Shown piece after piece: positions 33,736-43,090 of a stretch of DNA of 64,000 nt. The notes below the pieces were generated by a model, which saw nothing but the letters and a program-made list of their open reading frames with translations, did no database searches and was not told where the DNA came from. Numbering within the stretch: position 1 is the first letter of the stretch; each line of letters starts with the position of its first letter. The stretch is from positions 3,436,501 through 3,500,500 of the forward strand of contig NZ_CP047045.1 of NCBI RefSeq assembly GCF_009792355.1. Direction: 5' to 3'. Position numbers and translations under genes: made by a program. The DNA comes from Terricaulis silvestris (GTDB taxonomy: Bacteria; Pseudomonadota; Alphaproteobacteria; Caulobacterales; Aquidulcibacteraceae).

Positions 33736-33932
33736 TGTGGCAGCGCCCGTTGCAGCTGCGCATTAACCAATTCGCTGATTTTGGAAAGGTTTTCGCGCGC
33801 GGTGGAGTAACGGCCCTCACCTGTGGAAACCACTCCTTAACCGAGTTTGCCAGAATCATGGTTTGGGTTAGTGACGTTAGGTGGGGTCTTCGTCAACGCG
33901 CCGTGGCGCGCGTTCGGAATTGGGGTCGGAAC

Positions 33933-34838
33933 ATGAATGCCATCGGAAAATCCTCTGTCGTCTTCGTGACGCTGTCAGGTCTGTTCTGGAGCGGCTGGGT
34001 TCTGGGCTCTCAAACGCCCGAGGGCCAAGAAGCGCTTGCGCGTGCGTATGAAGCGTACTCGGAGCAGCAAGCCACTTCGAACGAAACACTCTTCAACACA
34101 ACGGCGCTTCGCGCAGTCGTCTGCGGCGACGCTGACGCTGAAAACGCGCAACCGTGCCTCGCCATCATGGCGGCAGGCCGCATGTTCATCGTCGATGCTG
34201 GCTCCGGCGCCGCAAGCACACTGAACGGCCGCAACATCCCGCTCGATCGTTTGGACGCTGTGCTGCTGACCAGCGCGGGCCTGAACCAAACCGCGGATCT
34301 CGACGAACTTTACGGCGCTGCCTCGCGCGCGCGCGATAACGCGCTGCTGCCGGTGTACGGCCCAGCCGACACGCAACGCATGGTCGATGGCCTGAACCAA
34401 GCCGCCGGCTTCGACGGCATGGAGCGCGGCCTGCAAGCGTGGGGCCCGTCACCTGAGCCGGGCACGCCGGTGATCGTGTTCGAGGCTGACGGCTTGGTCG
34501 TCTCCGCCTTCACGACGCAAGAAGACGCCTTCTCGGGCCGCGTCGCCTATCGCTTCGATTATCGCGGACGCTCGATCGTCGTCGGTGGCGATGGCCGTGT
34601 GGCCAACGCACCGGCCGCGGCGAACGCGGACGTCGTGCTGCAAGCGCAAGCCGGCGTGGAAGCTGCCGGGTCAGACGCTGGCCTGCTGATGCTCACGGGT
34701 GCGGAAAACCCGATGGCGGGCCGCATCCAAGTCTCGGAAGCGCGCGCGGCTGGCGTCGAGAACGTCACCACGGCGCGCGTCGGCATGCTGGTCGAGCTGC
34801 CGCTCGACAACATGGATATCAACGTCCGCCCGCTCTAA
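33933..34838 (+). CDS. Exported metallo-beta-lactamase-fold protein lacking zinc ligands
   Basis: A 301-residue protein with an N-terminal hydrophobic segment (SVVFVTLSGLFWSGWVLG) that acts as signal or anchor. The rest matches the metallo-beta-lactamase fold: MFIVDAGSGAA (84-94), then IPLDRLDAVLLTSAG and later FDYRGRSIVVGGDGR. At the place of the zinc motif THxHxDH it reads TSAGLNQ (113-119), so all three His and the Asp are replaced. It is therefore probably non-catalytic. Resembles arylsulfatase/RNase Z-type members. A good terminator follows. Confidence 0.75.
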   Translation: MNAIGKSSVVFVTLSGLFWSGWVLGSQTPEGQEALARAYEAYSEQQATSNETLFNTTALRAVVCGDADAENAQPCLAIMAAGRMFIVDAGSGAASTLNGRNIPLDRLDAVLLTSAGLNQTADLDELYGAASRARDNALLPVYGPADTQRMVDGLNQAAGFDGMERGLQAWGPSPEPGTPVIVFEADGLVVSAFTTQEDAFSGRVAYRFDYRGRSIVVGGDGRVANAPAAANADVVLQAQAGVEAAGSDAGLLMLTGAENPMAGRIQVSEARAAGVENVTTARVGMLVELPLDNMDINVRPL

Positions 34839-34860
34839 CGCAGGCAACAAGCAAGATCGG

Positions 34861-34884
34861 AAGGGGAGCCTCACGGCTCCCCTT
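34861..34884 (+). terminator. Intrinsic terminator after the MBL-like gene
   Basis: Perfect ten-base-pair stem AAGGGGAGCC/GGCTCCCCTT with a TCAC loop, followed by CTTCGTTT. It begins 23 bases beyond the stop codon at 34838. Confidence 0.8.
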
Positions 34885-34952
34885 CTTCGTTTGGGCGGCC
34901 TCTTGGCAGCGCGCGCGATGGACTTAGCGCGCTCCGGCCCCATAAAAGCCCG

Positions 34953-35744
34953 GTGCGCATAGCCATCGCCGCCCTCGCTCTAGCGCTCTGCGCCGCGTCG
35001 CCCGCGGCGGCGGATCGATTTTCGCTGACCTACGATGCCTCGGGCCTCGGATTTGTGCCGCTGGGCGCGATGACGGTCGACGCCAACGTCTCGGCCGAGG
35101 ATTACGAAGTCACCGCCACGATCCAATCGCGCGGCATCCTCAATCTGTTCGAGCGCACCAATCTTACCGCGACCTCCTCCGGTCTGATCCAGAACGGCGC
35201 TGTGCACTGGCAACGCTACGATCTCGATCACCGCTACAGCCGCAAGCGCCGCGTCATCGCCATGCAGGCGACGGACGCGGGCGTGACAGCCGAGATCACG
35301 CCGAACTACCGCATCTGGGGCAGCCCGCCGACAAGCGACGAACAGCGCCGTGCTTCGCGCGATCCGGTGTCGACGCTGATCGCGATGGCGATCGATGTGG
35401 GCGAGAACCGGCGTTGCTCGGGCGTGTACCCGACGTTCGACGGGCGCTTCCATTATCTGATGCAGCTGAGCGGTGGCGACATCGATCACTTCCGTGGCGG
35501 CGGTTACGAAGGCGAAGTGCTGAAATGCGATCTCGCTTACATCGCGGTTGCTGGGTATGAGGCGCGCGATGCGGGACGACGCCGGATTCCAGAAGGCGAA
35601 GTGTGGTTCGCGCTGATGCCAGACACGACGTTCGCGCCGCCAGTGCGCATTACGACGCCGCTCTCTGCCGGCGCAGCAAACATTCGTCTCGCCAGCTATC
35701 GCCGCGCGCGCGTGGATATTGAACTGACCGCGACCACGCCTTGA
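34953..35744 (+). CDS. DUF3108 domain periplasmic protein
   Basis: A 263-residue protein with signal peptide MRIAIAALALALCAASPAAA. The mature part begins DRFSLTYDASGLGFVPLGAM, typical of DUF3108 proteins, which are built from repeated beta strands and are thought to sit in the periplasm; their function is not established. It starts at a GTG. The stop codon overlaps the TTG start of rsmB (TTGA), giving coupling with an rRNA methyltransferase, an arrangement whose logic is unclear. Confidence 0.82.
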   Translation: MRIAIAALALALCAASPAAADRFSLTYDASGLGFVPLGAMTVDANVSAEDYEVTATIQSRGILNLFERTNLTATSSGLIQNGAVHWQRYDLDHRYSRKRRVIAMQATDAGVTAEITPNYRIWGSPPTSDEQRRASRDPVSTLIAMAIDVGENRRCSGVYPTFDGRFHYLMQLSGGDIDHFRGGGYEGEVLKCDLAYIAVAGYEARDAGRRRIPEGEVWFALMPDTTFAPPVRITTPLSAGAANIRLASYRRARVDIELTATTP

Positions 35745-37009
35745 ACGCCCGCGTCGCCGCCGCCGAGTTGCTCATCGCCGTGATGGATCGCGGTCGCGCG
35801 CTTGAAGATGCGCTGGAGGAGACGGCCAGTTTCAATGCGCTGGAGGGGCGCGATCGTGCATTCGCGCGGGCGCTGGTGACGGCGGGTTTGCGGCGTTTGG
35901 GCAGCGTCAATACCGTGCTGTCGCGGTTTCTGGAGCGACCGCTGCCGGATACGGCGTATCACGGGCGCGCGTTGCTCCACATTGGCGCGACGCAATTGTT
36001 GGTGCTCGGCACACCGGCGCACGCGGCGGTTGGCGAAACGGTGGAGGCGGCAAACTCGCTGCGCGAAGCGCGCGGGTTCGCGAAGCTGATGAACGCGGTG
36101 CTGCGGCGCGTGTCGCGCGATGGCCCGGAGATTTTCGCGTCACTGCCGCCTGGCTCGGATTTACCGCCGTGGCTCTACACGCGCTGGCGTGCGGCCTATG
36201 GCGAAAGCGCACCGCGCATTGCGCAGGCGCTGCTGCAAGAGCCGCCGCTGGATGTGAGCGTGAAGGATGATGCCTCGGGCTGGGCCGAGCGGCTATTCGG
36301 TACGGTTACGCCGACCGGCAGTGTGCGCCTGGCTTCACCTGCACCGATCGACACCCTTCCCGGCTTCGGCGATGGCGCATGGTGGGTGCAGGACGCCGCC
36401 GCCGCATTGCCGGCGCGCTTGCTCGGCGACATGCGCGGCAAGCGCGTGCTCGATCTCTGCGCCGCGCCGGGTGGCAAGACGCTGCAGCTCGCGGCGACAG
36501 GCGCGCGCGTGACCGCCGTGGACAAATCCGACGCGCGGCTCAATCGGCTGCGCGAAAATCTGGCGCGCACCAAACTCAGCGCCGAAGTGATCGCCGCCGA
36601 TGCGTTGGAATACCGCGCGCGCGAGCCGTTCGACGCCGTGTTGCTCGACGCGCCTTGCACCTCCACCGGCACGCTGCGGCGTCATCCGGATGTCGCGTGG
36701 CTGCGCCGCCCGACCGACGTGCGTTCGTTGGCGGAGTTGCAATCGAAACTGGTTGCCGCTGCGGCGGCGCTGCTGAAGCCGGGCGCGTCGTTGGTCTATG
36801 CCGTGTGCTCGCTCGAGCCGGAGGAAGGCGAAGGCGTGGTCGCCGATGCGCTTAAGCATGGCTGGAAACGCGAGACGATACGCGCCGGCGATGTTCCAGG
36901 CGCGGACGAATTCATCACCGCCGCTGGCGATCTGCGCACCCTGCCCGCCCATTGGCCGGAGATCGGCGGCCTCGACGGCTTTTACGCAGCGCGCCTCGTC
37001 CGCAATTAG
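35741..37009 (+). CDS. rsmB: 16S rRNA cytosine(967)-C5-methyltransferase
   Basis: Two-domain RNA methyltransferase of 422 residues. Residues 1-130 are a NusB-like RNA-binding domain; residues 205-422 are the SAM domain with LDLCAAPGGKT at 237-247, the PCTSTG motif with Cys306 and YAVCSLEP with the catalytic Cys356. It methylates C967 of 16S rRNA. Translation most likely begins at TTG 35741 inside the DUF3108 stop codon; no better start is visible. rpe follows 56 bases downstream. Confidence 0.92.
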   Translation: MNARVAAAELLIAVMDRGRALEDALEETASFNALEGRDRAFARALVTAGLRRLGSVNTVLSRFLERPLPDTAYHGRALLHIGATQLLVLGTPAHAAVGETVEAANSLREARGFAKLMNAVLRRVSRDGPEIFASLPPGSDLPPWLYTRWRAAYGESAPRIAQALLQEPPLDVSVKDDASGWAERLFGTVTPTGSVRLASPAPIDTLPGFGDGAWWVQDAAAALPARLLGDMRGKRVLDLCAAPGGKTLQLAATGARVTAVDKSDARLNRLRENLARTKLSAEVIAADALEYRAREPFDAVLLDAPCTSTGTLRRHPDVAWLRRPTDVRSLAELQSKLVAAAAALLKPGASLVYAVCSLEPEEGEGVVADALKHGWKRETIRAGDVPGADEFITAAGDLRTLPAHWPEIGGLDGFYAARLVRN

Positions 37010-37065
37010 TGCGCGAGCGGAACCGTCGGCTTGCCTCCAAAGGCGGGCGCCGCTAGCAACGAGCC

Positions 37066-37728
37066 ATGGCGCGGACGCTTATAGCCCCCTCGATTCTCGC
37101 CGCTGATTTCGCGCGCTTGGGCGAGGAAGTGCGCGCGGCTGAGGCTGCGGGCGCCGACATGATCCATGTCGACGTGATGGACGGCCATTTCGTGCCGAAC
37201 ATCTCGATCGGACCGAGTGTGGTGAAGTCGATCCGGCCGCATTCGAAATTGCCGTTTGACGTCCACCTGATGATCGCGCCGGTCGATCCATTCATCCAGC
37301 AATTCCGCGACGCCGGCGCCGATATCATCACGGTCCATCCGGAAGCCGGGCCGCACGTGCATCGGACTCTGCAGGCGATCCGCGCGAGTGGCGCGAAGGC
37401 CGGCGTCTCGCTCAATCCTGGAACGCCGGCCGAGGTGGTCGATCCAATCATCGATCTGGTCGATCTGATTTTGGTGATGAGCGTGAACCCAGGCTTCGGA
37501 GGGCAGAGCTTCATCGAGACGGCGCTGCCAAAGATCGAAAAGCTGCGCAAGAAGATCGACGCGACCGGCCGCGACATCATTCTCGAAGTCGATGGCGGCG
37601 TGAACGCGAAGACCGCGCCGCGCGTGATTGAAGCCGGCGCGACGGCGCTCGTCGCCGGCACCGCCGTCTACGGTGGCGATCCGACCAAGTACGCCGATAA
37701 TATCCGCGCCATACGAGGCAGCGCCTAG
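37066..37728 (+). CDS. rpe: Ribulose-phosphate 3-epimerase
   Basis: TIM-barrel metalloenzyme of 220 residues that interconverts ribulose-5-phosphate and xylulose-5-phosphate in the pentose phosphate pathway. The motifs [24 protein letters not shown] with the metal-binding His and Asp, [10 protein letters not shown] and EVDGGVN are all intact. Length is normal. It lies 56 bases after rsmB and four bases before the heparinase-like gene, so the three are likely one transcript. rsmB and rpe neighbours of this kind recur in alphaproteobacteria. Confidence 0.96.
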   Translation: MARTLIAPSILAADFARLGEEVRAAEAAGADMIHVDVMDGHFVPNISIGPSVVKSIRPHSKLPFDVHLMIAPVDPFIQQFRDAGADIITVHPEAGPHVHRTLQAIRASGAKAGVSLNPGTPAEVVDPIIDLVDLILVMSVNPGFGGQSFIETALPKIEKLRKKIDATGRDIILEVDGGVNAKTAPRVIEAGATALVAGTAVYGGDPTKYADNIRAIRGSA

Positions 37729-37731
37729 GCC

Positions 37732-39417
37732 ATGTCAGCCCCGGCCTCCCCCACCCGGCGGCCCCAGCGCCCGCCTCCAGTGCATGAGCACTGGCGGTCA
37801 AACCCGTTCCATCGCATGCGGCTGGGCGACGAGACACCAGATCGCGTCGAGAGCTGGGGCGCCGATCCGCGCGTCGGTGACGCCGAACGCGGACGCGAAA
37901 TTGGCAAAGGCATTTGGCGCATCGCCGCTGAGCGGCTGAATGGCGAACACGCCATGCCGTGGTTGCCGAAACATCCGTCGCGCCACTTCACGGCGCGGCT
38001 GCATTCGTTCTCGTGGCTGATCGATCTTGCGGCGGTCGGGCCGTCCGCGAACCGGCGCATAGCGGAGCTGATCGACGCTTGGGTGCGCGAGCACGGGGAA
38101 TGGGACGACATCGCTTGGGATCCTGAACTCACGGCGGAACGCCTGTATGCGTGGCTGTGCTGGGGTCGGCCCGCGTTTGAGCATGGCGATCCCGAACAAC
38201 GCGCGGCGTTGCTGCGCTCTGCCGCACGGCAAGTGCGCTTGTTGCTGGTGGCGCAGGAAGAATTGCGTGAGCGGCACCTCGGTTCGATCAAGGCTGGTGC
38301 GGCGCTCATACTTGCTGGTGCAGCGGGATTTCCGGAAGCGGAGCGGTTGGCGCAGGAAGGCGAAGAGCTGCTGATCGAGGCGTGCGCCAAGCAATTTTTC
38401 CCGGATGGCGGCCATCTTTCGCGCGCGCCCGAAGCGACGGTGGAAGCGCTCTATGATCTTGTCGCCGCGTGCAGCGCGCTCGCTGATCCAGCGCCGATCA
38501 TCAAGGAAACGCTGCCGAAGATCGCCAACATGGTGCGCATGCTGCGCCTGGGCGATGGCGGCTTGGGCTGCTTCCAGGGCGGCTCGGAGGGCTCGGCGGC
38601 AGCGATTGATTCCGTGCTGGCGCGCGTTGTCGGTGACGTGCGTGCGTTTCAGTTCGCGCAGCACACCGGCTATCACCGCATCGAAGCCGGCACGACGCGC
38701 GTGTTGTTGGATGTCGCCGGGGCGCCGCCGCTTGCCTATTCGGAGCGCGGGCATGCGGGTGCGCTGTCGTTTGAACTGTCGAGTGAGTCGGAGCGGCTGA
38801 CCGTCAACATTGGCGCGGCACGCGAGCTGGAGCCGACTGGGCGCTTCGCGGCGCGCACCACCAACGGGCACTCGACGCTGACTCTTGGCGACGCGCTATC
38901 GGCGACGTTTGACTCTCCGCGGCGCGGCAACGGTCCGCCGCGTTTGGTTGGGCCGACGCTGGATGATGTCCGGCGCTCGTCCGACGAAAGCGGCGTCACG
39001 CTGCAAGGGCGGCATGACGGCTATCGCGAGAAGTTCGGCCTGCTGCATCGGCGCTACGTGTTCGTCGACACCGAAGGCAAGAATCTGCGCGGCATCGATG
39101 AGCTGATCCGGCCGACGCGTCACAAGGGGCCGACGCCAAAAAACCCCGTCCCCTACGCCGCGCGCTTCCACCTTCATCCGGACGTGCGCGCGCGCTGGAT
39201 CGAGCACCAAGTCGCGCTGCTCGAAACGCCTGGTGGCCAGAAGTGGCGATTGCGCACGGATGCGCCGGATATCGCGATCGAACCGTCGATTTATTGGGGC
39301 GGCAAAACCGTGCCGCGCGATGCGTTGCAGATCGTGCTTTCAGGCGAAGCTGATCCGATGGGCCACGGGCTCGCCCCGCCAAACCGCCTGCGCTGGGCGC
39401 TAACGCGGCACGCCTAA
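37732..39417 (+). CDS. Heparinase II/III family protein
   Basis: A 561-residue protein. The N-terminal half (about 60-330) is an alpha/alpha toroid with GEWDDIAWDPELTAERLYAW, and the C-terminal half from about 340 is the heparinase II/III-like beta-sandwich (RVLLDVAGAPPLAYSERGHA, then HDGYREKFGLLHRRYVFVD). Members cleave uronic-acid polysaccharides; alphaproteobacterial copies beside rpe/purH are common and their substrate is unknown. No signal peptide is seen, so it may be cytoplasmic. It starts three bases after rpe. Confidence 0.85.
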   Translation: MSAPASPTRRPQRPPPVHEHWRSNPFHRMRLGDETPDRVESWGADPRVGDAERGREIGKGIWRIAAERLNGEHAMPWLPKHPSRHFTARLHSFSWLIDLAAVGPSANRRIAELIDAWVREHGEWDDIAWDPELTAERLYAWLCWGRPAFEHGDPEQRAALLRSAARQVRLLLVAQEELRERHLGSIKAGAALILAGAAGFPEAERLAQEGEELLIEACAKQFFPDGGHLSRAPEATVEALYDLVAACSALADPAPIIKETLPKIANMVRMLRLGDGGLGCFQGGSEGSAAAIDSVLARVVGDVRAFQFAQHTGYHRIEAGTTRVLLDVAGAPPLAYSERGHAGALSFELSSESERLTVNIGAARELEPTGRFAARTTNGHSTLTLGDALSATFDSPRRGNGPPRLVGPTLDDVRRSSDESGVTLQGRHDGYREKFGLLHRRYVFVDTEGKNLRGIDELIRPTRHKGPTPKNPVPYAARFHLHPDVRARWIEHQVALLETPGGQKWRLRTDAPDIAIEPSIYWGGKTVPRDALQIVLSGEADPMGHGLAPPNRLRWALTRHA

Positions 39418-39950
39418 GCGCGACGCGGCAGCGCACGCACCAGTTGGCGTCCGGCAAAGCGCACGTACGAGCGCAGCAGTACCAAGGCGCCCCACCCGAT
39501 CGCGAACATGACTGGGCCAAGCGCCGCGACGAGCCACGGCGACATGCCGCCTGTTTGCACATGCGGGAGATGCACGCCTCCTGCTTCCAAAAGTCCCAGC
39601 ACAAACAGAAGGATGCCGGAGAGCACGAATGAAAGGCCGATCGAACCGAGAAACGTCACAACGATGAGCGTCAGCAGGCCGCCGAACGCCACGAGCGCCA
39701 GCAGTTGAACAAATCGCGCGATGTTTGAAGTCTCTTTGGGCTTTCCCATCAGCAGCTCGACCGCATAAGCGCGCGCTAGCGCCTTCGGTGTGCCGAGCGA
39801 GGTCAGAACCTCTTCGAGCGGCTTGCCGTACTCGACGGCCTCGTTGATGTGGCTGCGCACATCGTTGGCGATGTCGCTCGCTTCATTCAGACCGAAGCCG
39901 CGCGACTCTCGTTCGAACGCCGCCAGGTAGTCGGACACGCGGTCAGTCAT
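39414..39950 (-). CDS. HAAS-domain membrane protein
   Basis: A 178-residue protein with an N-terminal HAAS-type helical domain (VSDYLAAFERESRGFGLNEA, then DVRSHINEAVEYGKPLEEVL) and about four membrane segments. Such proteins are encoded beside PadR regulators and are thought to act with them in membrane-stress signalling. The ATG at 39950 lies inside the end of the padR gene (eight-base overlap) with a GGAG site. It ends in a four-base overlap with the convergent heparinase gene. Confidence 0.82.
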   Translation of the reverse strand: MTDRVSDYLAAFERESRGFGLNEASDIANDVRSHINEAVEYGKPLEEVLTSLGTPKALARAYAVELLMGKPKETSNIARFVQLLALVAFGGLLTLIVVTFLGSIGLSFVLSGILLFVLGLLEAGGVHLPHVQTGGMSPWLVAALGPVMFAIGWGALVLLRSYVRFAGRQLVRALPRRA

Positions 39951-40287
39951 TCTTCGCTCCTTTGCCGAGGCAGCGCTCAACAGCGCGCGCCATTTCGGTC
40001 CATTCAGTTTGCAGATCGGTGAGGTGCTGGCGTCCGCGTGCGCTCAGGCGAAAGTATTGGCGCGGCGGGCCCGTCGGTGATTCCACCGCATAGCCTTCGA
40101 GGTAGCGTTCGGTTTTGAGCCGCCGCAGCAATGGATAAACGGTGTTTTCACCCGCGGAGAGCGGGCCGAACTCGGCCAGCGCGGTGACGATCTCGTAGCC
40201 GTAGTTTGGTTTGTCGCGCAGGATGCGCAGCACGCACAATTCCAGCACGCCGCGTCGCAATTGGGAGGTCCATTCGGTCTCGGCCAC
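39943..40287 (-). CDS. PadR family transcriptional regulator
   Basis: Winged-helix repressor of 114 residues. The characteristic PadR sequence LRRGVLELCVLRILRDKPNY is followed by the recognition helix region and the wing SPTGPPRQYFRLSARG. Short PadR proteins of this subfamily 2 type dimerise through a C-terminal helix, here TDLQTEWTEMARAVERCL. It probably represses its own operon with the HAAS membrane gene through the palindrome upstream at 40314-40332. Confidence 0.93.
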   Translation of the reverse strand: MAETEWTSQLRRGVLELCVLRILRDKPNYGYEIVTALAEFGPLSAGENTVYPLLRRLKTERYLEGYAVESPTGPPRQYFRLSARGRQHLTDLQTEWTEMARAVERCLGKGAKND

Positions 40288-40313
40288 GATGCTTGTCTCT
40301 TCCGTGCGCTGCC

Positions 40314-40345
40314 TAGTGTGTGTTGCACACTACCTCACTAGTGTG
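40314..40345 (-). promoter_or_regulatory. Putative PadR operator
   Basis: Perfect inverted repeat TAGTGTG (40314-40320), five-base spacer, CACACTA (40326-40332), followed by a further direct copy TAGTGTG at 40339-40345. It starts 27 bases upstream of the padR start codon and fits the ATGT/ACAT-like or TAGTGTG-type sites used by small PadR proteins. It also lies upstream of purH on the other strand. Confidence 0.6.
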
Positions 40346-40433
40346 TGGCGCGCAATAGCTTTCCTGCATTTTGTTTGGCGGGCGGTTGTGACGCCCTACC
40401 CCATGGCGCGGCGAATCCTCTAAAAGCCGCTCC

Positions 40434-42020
40434 ATGACAGACATTCTTCCGATTAAGCGCGCGCTCATTTCGGTGTCCGACAAGGCGGGGCTGATCGATC
40501 ACGCCAAGGCGTTGGCCGGTCTCGGCGCGACGCTCGTCTCCACGGGCGGCACACATAAGGCGATCGCGGACGCGGGCCTGGCGGTCAGCGATGTGAGCGC
40601 TGTCACCGGTTTTCCGGAGATGATGGACGGGCGTGTGAAGACGCTGCACCCGAAGGTGCACGGTGGCCTGCTCGCACTGCGCGACGACAAAGAGCACGTC
40701 AAGGCGATGAAGGAGCACGGCATCGAGGCGTTCGATGTGCTCTACGTGAACCTCTATCCGTTCGAAGCCACCGTCGCGCGCGGCGCCGATTTCGATACCT
40801 GCATCGAGAACATCGACATTGGCGGCCCCGCCATGATCCGCGCGGCGGCGAAGAATTATGGCTTTATCGCTGTCGCCACCGACGCAGAGGATATGGCGGA
40901 GATCCTGGAAGAAGCGAAGGCGCACGGCGGCACGACATTGGCGCTGCGCAAGAAGCTCGCGGCGAAGGCGTTCTCGCGTACGGGCGCGTATGACGCGGCG
41001 ATCTCGGCTTGGTACGCGGAGCAGCTGGAAGACAAGGCGCCGACCTATCGCGCACTGGGCGGCAAGTTGCGGCAATCGCTGCGCTACGGCGAAAACCCGC
41101 ATCAGAGCGCCGCATTTTATGTCACGGGCGAACATCGCTTTGGCGTGGCGACGGCAAAGCAGCTTCAGGGCAAAGAGCTCAGCTACAACAATTTGAACGA
41201 TACCGACGCGGCGTTTGAACTGGTCGCCGAGTTCGATCCGAAGGAAAGCGCGGCCGTCGCGATCATCAAACACGCCAATCCGTGCGGCGTCGCGACGGGC
41301 GGCACCCTGCTCGAGGCTTATCAACGCGCGTTCGAGTGCGATTCCGTTTCCGCGTTCGGCGGCATCGTGGCGCTGAACGGGCGGTTGGATAAGGCCACCG
41401 CGGAAGCGATCGCGGAGATTTTCACCGAAGTCGTGATCGCGCCGGAGGCGGATGAGGACGCGGTGGCGGTGTTTGCGAAGAAAAAGAATTTGCGATTGCT
41501 CGTCACTGGCGGTCTGCCTGACCCCGCGAAGGCTGGGCTTTATCTCAAGACCGTGGCCGGTGGTTTCCTCACGCAGGATCGCGACAATGGCCGCATCAGC
41601 GCGACTGATCTGAAGATCGTCACCAAGAAAAAGCCGAGCGACGCGCAGATCCGCGACATGATTTTCGCCTTCCGCGTCGCCAAGCACGTAAAGTCGAACG
41701 CCATCATCTACGCCAAGGACGGCGCCACCGTCGGCATCGGCGCGGGGCAAATGAGCCGCGTGGATTCAGCACGCGTGGCGCGGTTGAAGGCTGAAGACGT
41801 CGCACACGCGCAAGGCTGGCGCGAGCCGAAGACGATCGGCAGCGTCTGCGCCTCCGATGCGTTCTTCCCCTTCCCCGATGGCTTGCTGCAAGCTGCGCAA
41901 GCGGGTTCGACGGCGGTAATCCAGCCGGGCGGCTCGATCCGCGACGAAGATGTGATCAAGGCAGCGGACGAAGCTGAGCTGGCGATGGTCTTCACCGGCA
42001 TGCGCCACTTCCGGCACTAG
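40434..42020 (+). CDS. purH: Bifunctional AICAR formyltransferase/IMP cyclohydrolase
   Basis: A 528-residue enzyme catalysing the last two steps of IMP synthesis. The N-terminal cyclohydrolase (about 1-195) includes [19 protein letters not shown] and [14 protein letters not shown]. The C-terminal transformylase begins with [14 protein letters not shown] and holds the catalytic KHANPCGVA and [14 protein letters not shown] motifs. Length is normal. It ends in a CTAG overlap with the convergent PHA-system gene. Confidence 0.97.
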   Translation: MTDILPIKRALISVSDKAGLIDHAKALAGLGATLVSTGGTHKAIADAGLAVSDVSAVTGFPEMMDGRVKTLHPKVHGGLLALRDDKEHVKAMKEHGIEAFDVLYVNLYPFEATVARGADFDTCIENIDIGGPAMIRAAAKNYGFIAVATDAEDMAEILEEAKAHGGTTLALRKKLAAKAFSRTGAYDAAISAWYAEQLEDKAPTYRALGGKLRQSLRYGENPHQSAAFYVTGEHRFGVATAKQLQGKELSYNNLNDTDAAFELVAEFDPKESAAVAIIKHANPCGVATGGTLLEAYQRAFECDSVSAFGGIVALNGRLDKATAEAIAEIFTEVVIAPEADEDAVAVFAKKKNLRLLVTGGLPDPAKAGLYLKTVAGGFLTQDRDNGRISATDLKIVTKKKPSDAQIRDMIFAFRVAKHVKSNAIIYAKDGATVGIGAGQMSRVDSARVARLKAEDVAHAQGWREPKTIGSVCASDAFFPFPDGLLQAAQAGSTAVIQPGGSIRDEDVIKAADEAELAMVFTGMRHFRH

Positions 42021-42340
42021 CGCCGGCGTTTGTCTTCCAACAGCAGCGCGCCTTCACGCTTCAGCTCGCCTGCGATCTTGTCTGCGAGGCCAGCGAGAAA
42101 GGCTGGCAGATCCACTTCGATGCGGATGTCGCTTTCATTCACGTCGAGACGACCGGCAACGGTTTGACCAAGCGTCTGCGCGCGGAAGCTCAGGCGATCA
42201 CCGTCCCAGCCTTGCTGAAAGTTGGCCAGGTGGGCGCCGACGACTTGCGATGAGAGCTTGTCGAAGCCCTCGGAAATGCGAGCGCGCGCTTCGGCTTTAC
42301 CGAGCTTGTGCGGGATGGTGATCGTGATCGGCTGCGCCAT
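42017..42340 (-). CDS. Polyhydroxyalkanoic acid system family protein
   Basis: A 107-residue protein of the PHA-system family (the putative granule-associated regulator type). It has the typical opening [20 protein letters not shown], an [20 protein letters not shown] region and a charged tail ending LLLEDKRRR. Members are small cytoplasmic proteins found in genomes that store polyhydroxyalkanoate; their role is poorly defined. No PHA synthase is in this window. It converges on purH with a four-base overlap. Confidence 0.8.
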   Translation of the reverse strand: MAQPITITIPHKLGKAEARARISEGFDKLSSQVVGAHLANFQQGWDGDRLSFRAQTLGQTVAGRLDVNESDIRIEVDLPAFLAGLADKIAGELKREGALLLEDKRRR

Positions 42341-42366
42341 GCATCTCTAACGATCATCGCAGCGTG

Positions 42367-43056
42367 TTAGTTTCCCGGCAGCGACGTTGGTGTGGCAGTC
42401 GCGGGCACTGCAAGCGCCTGGGTGATCGCGGCGCGCAGCTCCTCCGATGTCGGCTCCACGTCCGACGGGAACGCCGCGATCAGATGGCCGTCGCGGCCGA
42501 TCAGCAGCTTATGGAAATTCCAGCCCGGCACGGCGCTGTCGCCGAGCTGCGCTTGCGCCCATTTGTAGAGCGGGTGCGCGTCGGCGCCCACGACTTCGGT
42601 TTTGCCGGCCATCGGGAACGTGACGCCATAATTGAGTGAGCAGAAATCCTGGATCTCTTGCGCACTGCCCGGCTCCTGCCCGGCGAAATTGTTCGACGGC
42701 ACGCCGACGACTTCGAAACCTTGCGCGCCGTACTCTGTGTAGATCGCCTGCAAACCTTCATATTGCGGCGTGTATCCGCAGCGTGACGCGGTGTTCACGA
42801 CCAGCACGACTTCGCCTTCGAAGGCGGTCAACGGCAGGCGATCGGTCCACAATCCGGTGAACTCGAACTGGTAGGCGCTGGCGGGATCACTTGCGTTCAG
42901 GGGCGGCGCGGCGGCAAAACGGGTGCGCTGTTGCTCGACGGCGGCGGCCACGGCGGCGCTGCGCTCAGCTGCGACGTCGGCGCTCGGTGGCGGCGGCGCC
43001 TGATTGCAACCGACCAGAACCACGGCAAACGCGGCCAGCAGGATGTTGTAGTTCAT
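42367..43056 (-). CDS. Glutathione peroxidase-like lipoprotein
   Basis: A 229-residue thioredoxin-fold peroxidase. The signal ends with lipobox LVGC (Cys17). The catalytic motif NTASRCGYTPQ has Cys93 where animal enzymes use selenocysteine; NNFAGQEPG supplies the Gln and WNFHKLLIG the Trp and Asn of the tetrad. It should reduce peroxides at the periplasmic face. A linker of about 45 residues sits between anchor and enzyme. The ATG has a GAAGG site and shares its CATG with a possible divergent start. Confidence 0.87.
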   Translation of the reverse strand: MNYNILLAAFAVVLVGCNQAPPPPSADVAAERSAAVAAAVEQQRTRFAAAPPLNASDPASAYQFEFTGLWTDRLPLTAFEGEVVLVVNTASRCGYTPQYEGLQAIYTEYGAQGFEVVGVPSNNFAGQEPGSAQEIQDFCSLNYGVTFPMAGKTEVVGADAHPLYKWAQAQLGDSAVPGWNFHKLLIGRDGHLIAAFPSDVEPTSEELRAAITQALAVPATATPTSLPGN

Positions 43057-43090
43057 GAGCTTCGACCTTCCGTCCCTAAGCGGCGGCACC

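Noticed and set aside
37798-38871. Minus-strand frame opposite the heparinase-like gene
   Set aside because: Arg-rich shadow without motifs; the plus-strand gene is supported by family features and tight operon spacing.
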